This document shows positions 5,664 to 9,044 of a stretch of 9,044 bases of DNA, piece by piece. The stretch spans positions 1 to 9,044 of the forward strand of contig CAYGTK010000173.1 in NCBI GenBank assembly GCA_964352775.1. Direction: 5' to 3'. This DNA is from CAYGTK01 sp964352775. Lineage in GTDB: Bacteria > Bacteroidota > Bacteroidia > Chitinophagales > CAIOSU01. The notes beneath the pieces were generated by a model. That model was not told the DNA's origin and ran no database searches. It was given only the letters and a program-made list of their open reading frames with translations. A program made the translations under genes and the position numbers. Each line of letters starts with the position of its first letter. Positions within the stretch are counted from its first letter, which is position 1.

Positions 5664-7994
5664 TTGAAATATTTAATTGCCCCCTTACTACTTTTTTTTA
5701 CTTCAATATTACCCTATTTAGGGCAGGCTCAAGCTATTAATTATACCATAAGCGGTCAACTTACTGATGGTGCCACCGGAGAAGATTTACCTTTTACCCA
5801 AGTGGTAGTAAAAGAGCAACCTAGCTTAGGTACTTTGAGTAATGTCTATGGGTTTTATTCGCTTTCGATACCAGCGGGCAACTACACCCTTCAATACCAG
5901 CACATAGGCTTTGAGGTAAAAGAAGTAACTATTAAGCTAGATAAAAATATATTGCGAAATGTAGAGTTGCTACCTAGCTCAGAAGAAATAGGTGAAGTAG
6001 TAATAAATGCAGAAAAAAAAGACCAAAACCTAACCCGAACTGATGGCACCACCGATGTGCTAAAGATGGAGGATGTTAAGCAGATAACCGTTTTTGGCGG
6101 TGAGCCCGATATTGTTAAAGTAATGGAGCTACGCCCTGGTATTAAACCAGCTGGTGAGGGAGCATCGGGCTACTTTGTGCGCGGCGGCGGGATCGATCAA
6201 AATTTAATACTGCTAGATGAGGCACCCATTTACAACCCTTCGCATTTGCTGGGCTTTTCAGTATTTAATGGCGATGCGTTAACAGGTGCTACCCTTTACA
6301 AAGGCGGCATGAATGCCGAATATGGGGGGCGAACCTCATCTGTGCTTGATGTGCGGATGAAAGAGGGGAACAAAAAGAAGTTCTCCGGCTCAGGTAGTAT
6401 AGGGCTTATAGCAGCGCGCTTAATGCTAGAGGGGCCTATTGTAAAAGATAAAGGCTCGTTTATGATTGCCGGCCGAAGAACCTATGCTGATTTGTTTTTG
6501 CGCCTCTCAAACGATGAAAGCCTAAAAGGCACTATACTTTACTTTTATGATGTAAACATTAAGGCCAACTATCAAGTAAGTAAGCGCGATCGGTTATTTG
6601 TATCCGGCTACTTCGGTAGGGATGCGTTCGGTGCCAGCGAAAGCTTTAGTTTAAATTGGGGAAATGCTGCGGCCACCGTTCGCTGGAACCGAATAATGAA
6701 AGATAAGCTGTTTTCTAACACCACGTTTACTTTTAGTAACTACGATTACGAATTTGGGTTTGACGATGGAGCCGACCGCCTAGCCTTACAATCGGTTATT
6801 CAAGATTTCAATATCCGTCAAGATTTCTCGTGGTTTTTAAATGATAGAAACACCATTAAAATTGGGGCCAATGCAATTAATCATAAGCTAGAGCCGGGTA
6901 ATATATCTGCGGGGGAAAATTTGGGTATAATTGCCGATGATGCCGATCCTCAATATAGTGTTGAGGGAGCCGTGTACATTCAAAACACCCAAAAAGTAGG
7001 CAACCGAATAAACCTGAGTTATGGCTTGCGCTTGTCGGGCTTTATGAGGCGCGGTGAGGGCACCAGCTTTAACTTTGATGAAAATGGCGAAACTATTGGG
7101 CAACAAACCTTTGGTAAATGGGAGCCTATGCAGCTTTATGGTGGTTTAGAACCTCGATTTTTAGGTGCGTATAGCATTAATGAGGTAAGCTCCGTTAAGC
7201 TGGGCTACAATCGCAACTACCAATATTTACATTTACTAAGTAATGCTACTTCTGCATTTCCTACCGACTCATGGATAATGAGTAGCGATAACATCAAACC
7301 CCAAATTGCCGATCAAGTATCATTAGGTTACTTCCGCAATTTTAAAGACAATGCTTACCAAGTATCGGCCGAGGCATACTATAAGCAAATGCAAAACACT
7401 ATAGATTATAGAAACGGCGCTAATGTTTTTTTAAATGATGAATTAGAAGGTGAATTATTATCGGGTACGGGCAGGTCTTATGGTATTGAATTTTTACTAG
7501 AAAAAAAGCAGGGCCGCCTTCGCGGCTGGATAAGTTACACCCTATCGCGTACACAACGCCGTTACAATGAAATTAATAATGGTGATTGGTTCTCGGCACG
7601 GCAAGATCGTATACACGATGTAGCCTTGGTATTAACCTACGATGTAAGCAAGCGGGTAACCATTTCTACTAACTTTATTTTTTACACAGGCGATGCAGTT
7701 ACTTTTCCTACTGGGCGTTATACTATTAACGGCACCGTAGTACCTTACTATACCGAACGAAATGCCTACCGCCTGCCCAATACCCACCGCTTAGATGCTA
7801 GCGTTACTTGGAAACTAAAGCCAACCAAGCGCTTTCAATCTAGCATTACCTTTTCACTCTACAATGTTTATGGCCGTCAAAATCCATTTTCTATCAGCTT
7901 TGAGCCTTCAGAAAGTGACCCCGCTGTAACGGAGGCCGTTCAATTCTCCTTTTTTAGATGGATACCATCAATAACTTCAAATTTCAACTTTTAA
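5664..7994 (+). CDS. TonB-dependent outer-membrane receptor with carboxypeptidase-regulatory-like N-domain
   Basis: A 776-residue outer-membrane transporter driven by TonB/ExbBD; substrate unknown. Residues 1-24 are a signal peptide. Residues about 27-105 form a carboxypeptidase-regulatory-like beta-sandwich (ISGQLTDGATGEDLPF, then VYGFYSLSIPAGNYTLQYQ and GF). The plug domain is about 125-235, with MELRPGI, FVRGGG (171-176), LILLDEAPIYNPSHLLGF and LYKGGMNAEYGGRTSSVLDV. The remainder is a beta-barrel ending in an aromatic C-terminal strand (SNFNF) as BAM substrates do. It is shorter than SusC proteins (about 1000 residues) and has no SusD neighbour. The start is a TTG at 5664: the frame has no ATG between the upstream stop (5559-5561) and the signal peptide, and the peptide reads correctly only from this codon (LKYLIAPLLLFF). 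It is followed after 13 bp by the DUF4249 lipoprotein, a recurrent pairing in the phylum, and is probably controlled by the upstream repeats. Confidence 0.92.
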   Translation: MKYLIAPLLLFFTSILPYLGQAQAINYTISGQLTDGATGEDLPFTQVVVKEQPSLGTLSNVYGFYSLSIPAGNYTLQYQHIGFEVKEVTIKLDKNILRNVELLPSSEEIGEVVINAEKKDQNLTRTDGTTDVLKMEDVKQITVFGGEPDIVKVMELRPGIKPAGEGASGYFVRGGGIDQNLILLDEAPIYNPSHLLGFSVFNGDALTGATLYKGGMNAEYGGRTSSVLDVRMKEGNKKKFSGSGSIGLIAARLMLEGPIVKDKGSFMIAGRRTYADLFLRLSNDESLKGTILYFYDVNIKANYQVSKRDRLFVSGYFGRDAFGASESFSLNWGNAAATVRWNRIMKDKLFSNTTFTFSNYDYEFGFDDGADRLALQSVIQDFNIRQDFSWFLNDRNTIKIGANAINHKLEPGNISAGENLGIIADDADPQYSVEGAVYIQNTQKVGNRINLSYGLRLSGFMRRGEGTSFNFDENGETIGQQTFGKWEPMQLYGGLEPRFLGAYSINEVSSVKLGYNRNYQYLHLLSNATSAFPTDSWIMSSDNIKPQIADQVSLGYFRNFKDNAYQVSAEAYYKQMQNTIDYRNGANVFLNDELEGELLSGTGRSYGIEFLLEKKQGRLRGWISYTLSRTQRRYNEINNGDWFSARQDRIHDVALVLTYDVSKRVTISTNFIFYTGDAVTFPTGRYTINGTVVPYYTERNAYRLPNTHRLDASVTWKLKPTKRFQSSITFSLYNVYGRQNPFSISFEPSESDPAVTEAVQFSFFRWIPSITSNFNF

Positions 7995-8007
7995 ATCACA
8001 GCCACCT

Positions 8008-8799
8008 ATGCGAATACTAACACTTCTTTTATTAGTTACACTATTTATAGGCTGCGAAAAAGTGATTGATGTAGACCTTGATGATGCTGAAATACAAACG
8101 GTAATTGAGGCTGATTTAAGGGAGGGACAACACAATTTTGAAGTAAGTATTACCAATACCGCTCCTTATTTTGAAAGCGGGGCTCCACAAGGTATCCCCA
8201 ATGCCAGCGTAGTATTAAGCGATAGCGAGGGCAACAGCACCACCCTTACCCACCAAGCCAACGGCCTCTACAGCAGCCCCGTAAATGCGGTAGCTAAGCG
8301 AACCTATACCCTAACAGTGCAGGTAGATGGTAAAAGCTACACCGCATCATCTTATTTACCCCCTTTGGTGCCACTAGTTGAACTTTCTGCGGAGTTTACG
8401 AGCCAAAATAGTGTTACCGATGAGGGCTACTTGGTATACATAACCATTAGCGACCCCGTTGATGTAGCTAACTATTACCGCATTATCTATTCTTTAAATG
8501 GCGAGGCTCAATTTGCCGGGGAAGACCTTAATGTGTTTGACGACCGCTTAAGCAACGGCTCAACTGTTCGCTTTCCGCTGTTTGGTGAAGTATTTGAATT
8601 AGGAGATACGGTACAAATTGAACTTATAAGTTTTGACAAACCCAGCTTTGAATACTTTGACCGCTTGAGTAATATTATTGGCGGTGGTGGTGGTCTTGCC
8701 GCGCCTGGCAACCCTACTAGCAATTGGCAGGGCGATTTTGTTTTAGGTCATTTTACCGCACAAAGCTCTGATTCGCTTAGTATAATTATAATGGAGTAA
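8008..8799 (+). CDS. DUF4249-family outer-membrane lipoprotein
   Basis: A 263-residue lipoprotein, probably the extracellular or periplasmic partner of the receptor directly upstream (13-bp gap, same strand, one operon). The lipobox LFIGC puts the lipidated Cys at residue 16, followed by EKVIDVDL, the usual opening of DUF4249 proteins. Residues about 30-110 form an Ig-like beta-sandwich (VVLSDSEGN, then GLYSSP, YTLTVQVDGKSYTAS). The C-terminal part carries the family's GGGGGLAAPGNPTSNWQGD segment and then VLGHF, where related proteins have NP..SNI.G..LGYF. It is somewhat shorter than many members but the conserved end is present, so it looks complete. The molecular function of the family is not established; by analogy with receptor-associated lipoproteins it may help capture substrate. 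Its 3' end converges with the partial TPR-DHp relative at 8816-9044. Confidence 0.85.
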   Translation: MRILTLLLLVTLFIGCEKVIDVDLDDAEIQTVIEADLREGQHNFEVSITNTAPYFESGAPQGIPNASVVLSDSEGNSTTLTHQANGLYSSPVNAVAKRTYTLTVQVDGKSYTASSYLPPLVPLVELSAEFTSQNSVTDEGYLVYITISDPVDVANYYRIIYSLNGEAQFAGEDLNVFDDRLSNGSTVRFPLFGEVFELGDTVQIELISFDKPSFEYFDRLSNIIGGGGGLAAPGNPTSNWQGDFVLGHFTAQSSDSLSIIIME

Positions 8800-9044
8800 A
8801 GACCAATTATCTCTAGAAAAATCGTGTTCCCTACTTTCCCCAACTCTAGCTCCCCAGCTTTGGCTTTTTGGGTTTTCTCTTGTAGTTCGGTTACTATTTT
8901 GCTAATGCGTTTGCCATTGTCGAGAATGATGGTGGCGTTGCTTTTTAGGTCGGTAATTATTTCAGCAGCTTCTTCCGGCAGCCTTTCCACATTTTGCAGC
9001 ACCCCCATTCGTTTTCTAATAATTCTCCACGATCTACCAAACCG
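8748..9044 (-). pseudogene. 3' part of a second TPR-DHp-like gene, frameshifted, off the right edge
   Basis: The minus-strand frame is open from the window edge to a stop at 8748. It contains ERLPEEAAEIITDLKSN, then a GKRISKIVTELQEKTQKAKA segment followed by GELELG, clearly homologous to the DHp second helix and tail of the 1868-3181 protein. After GELELG one base is missing relative to the other copies: the expected EHDFS end is present but in the next frame (ESREHDFSR), and the current frame runs on antisense through the end of the DUF4249 gene. Near the edge, the reading (basic, RFGRSWRIIRKRM) is poor, while the next frame gives GLVDRGELLENEWG, which fits a DHp first helix better. A second indel in the five-C run just before 9008 is therefore possible. 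It is likely a decaying paralogue; most of the gene lies outside the window. Confidence 0.6.
8816..8909 (-). repeat. Dispersed TPR-DHp 3'-end repeat, copy C
   Basis: Matches 1887-1981 over its full length with one single-base gap and about 14 substitutions by hand count. Protein similarity continues upstream to about 8960 (ITDL..N...I...GKR), unlike copy B. It begins 16 bp after the DUF4249 stop codon, so the two genes meet tail to tail. All three copies share the same right boundary at GAAAAATC, supporting a genuine family C-terminus there. Confidence 0.75.

Noticed and set aside
5664..8799. SusC/SusD polysaccharide-utilisation pair
   Set aside because: The receptor is too short for SusC and the lipoprotein has the DUF4249 opening and C-terminal Gly-rich/NPTSN segment, not SusD TPR helices. 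No glycan enzymes are nearby.

Overview
The window looks like a chromosomal segment of a Bacteroidota bacterium. The signs are a TonB-dependent receptor with an N-terminal carboxypeptidase-regulatory-like domain followed by a DUF4249-type lipoprotein, a secreted protein with a type IX secretion (Por) C-terminal sorting domain, A-rich translation starts without clear Shine-Dalgarno sequences, and moderately low GC. I cannot assign an order or genus.

Layout, left to right. 1-1601 (minus): an exported protein with an SH3-like domain and a probable outer-membrane beta-barrel. Its 3' part is displaced by an apparent single-base frameshift and runs off the left edge. 1602-1867: its upstream region, with a CRP/FNR-like palindrome and a perfect 12-bp inverted repeat whose gene-proximal arm covers the start codon. 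1868-3181 (minus): a cytosolic TPR protein ending in a histidine-kinase dimerisation (DHp) helix pair with the phospho-acceptor H-box but no ATPase domain. 3489-4655 (minus): a T9SS-secreted protein. 4899-5336 (minus): an HxlR-family regulator. 5337-5663: a divergent control region with three ACTTGC direct repeats spaced exactly 31 bp apart, a possible 43-codon leader ORF and a hairpin. 5664-7994 and 8008-8799 (plus): the receptor/lipoprotein pair, probably one operon. 8816-9044 (minus): the 3' part of a second, apparently degraded, relative of the TPR-DHp protein.

Two themes stand out. First, the 3' end of the TPR-DHp gene occurs three times in 9 kb, always on the minus strand: intact at 1887-1981, as an isolated 95-bp relic at 4820-4914 that supplies the HxlR stop codon, and in a longer but frameshifted copy at 8816-8909. 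The shared C-terminus (AKAGELELG followed by EHDFS) suggests a paralogous family of kinase-like proteins that normally end after the DHp helices. Second, the phased repeats between the HxlR gene and the receptor operon suggest that this regulator, which keeps the family's conserved N-terminal cysteine, controls an uptake receptor of unknown substrate. Functional statements beyond family membership are inference.
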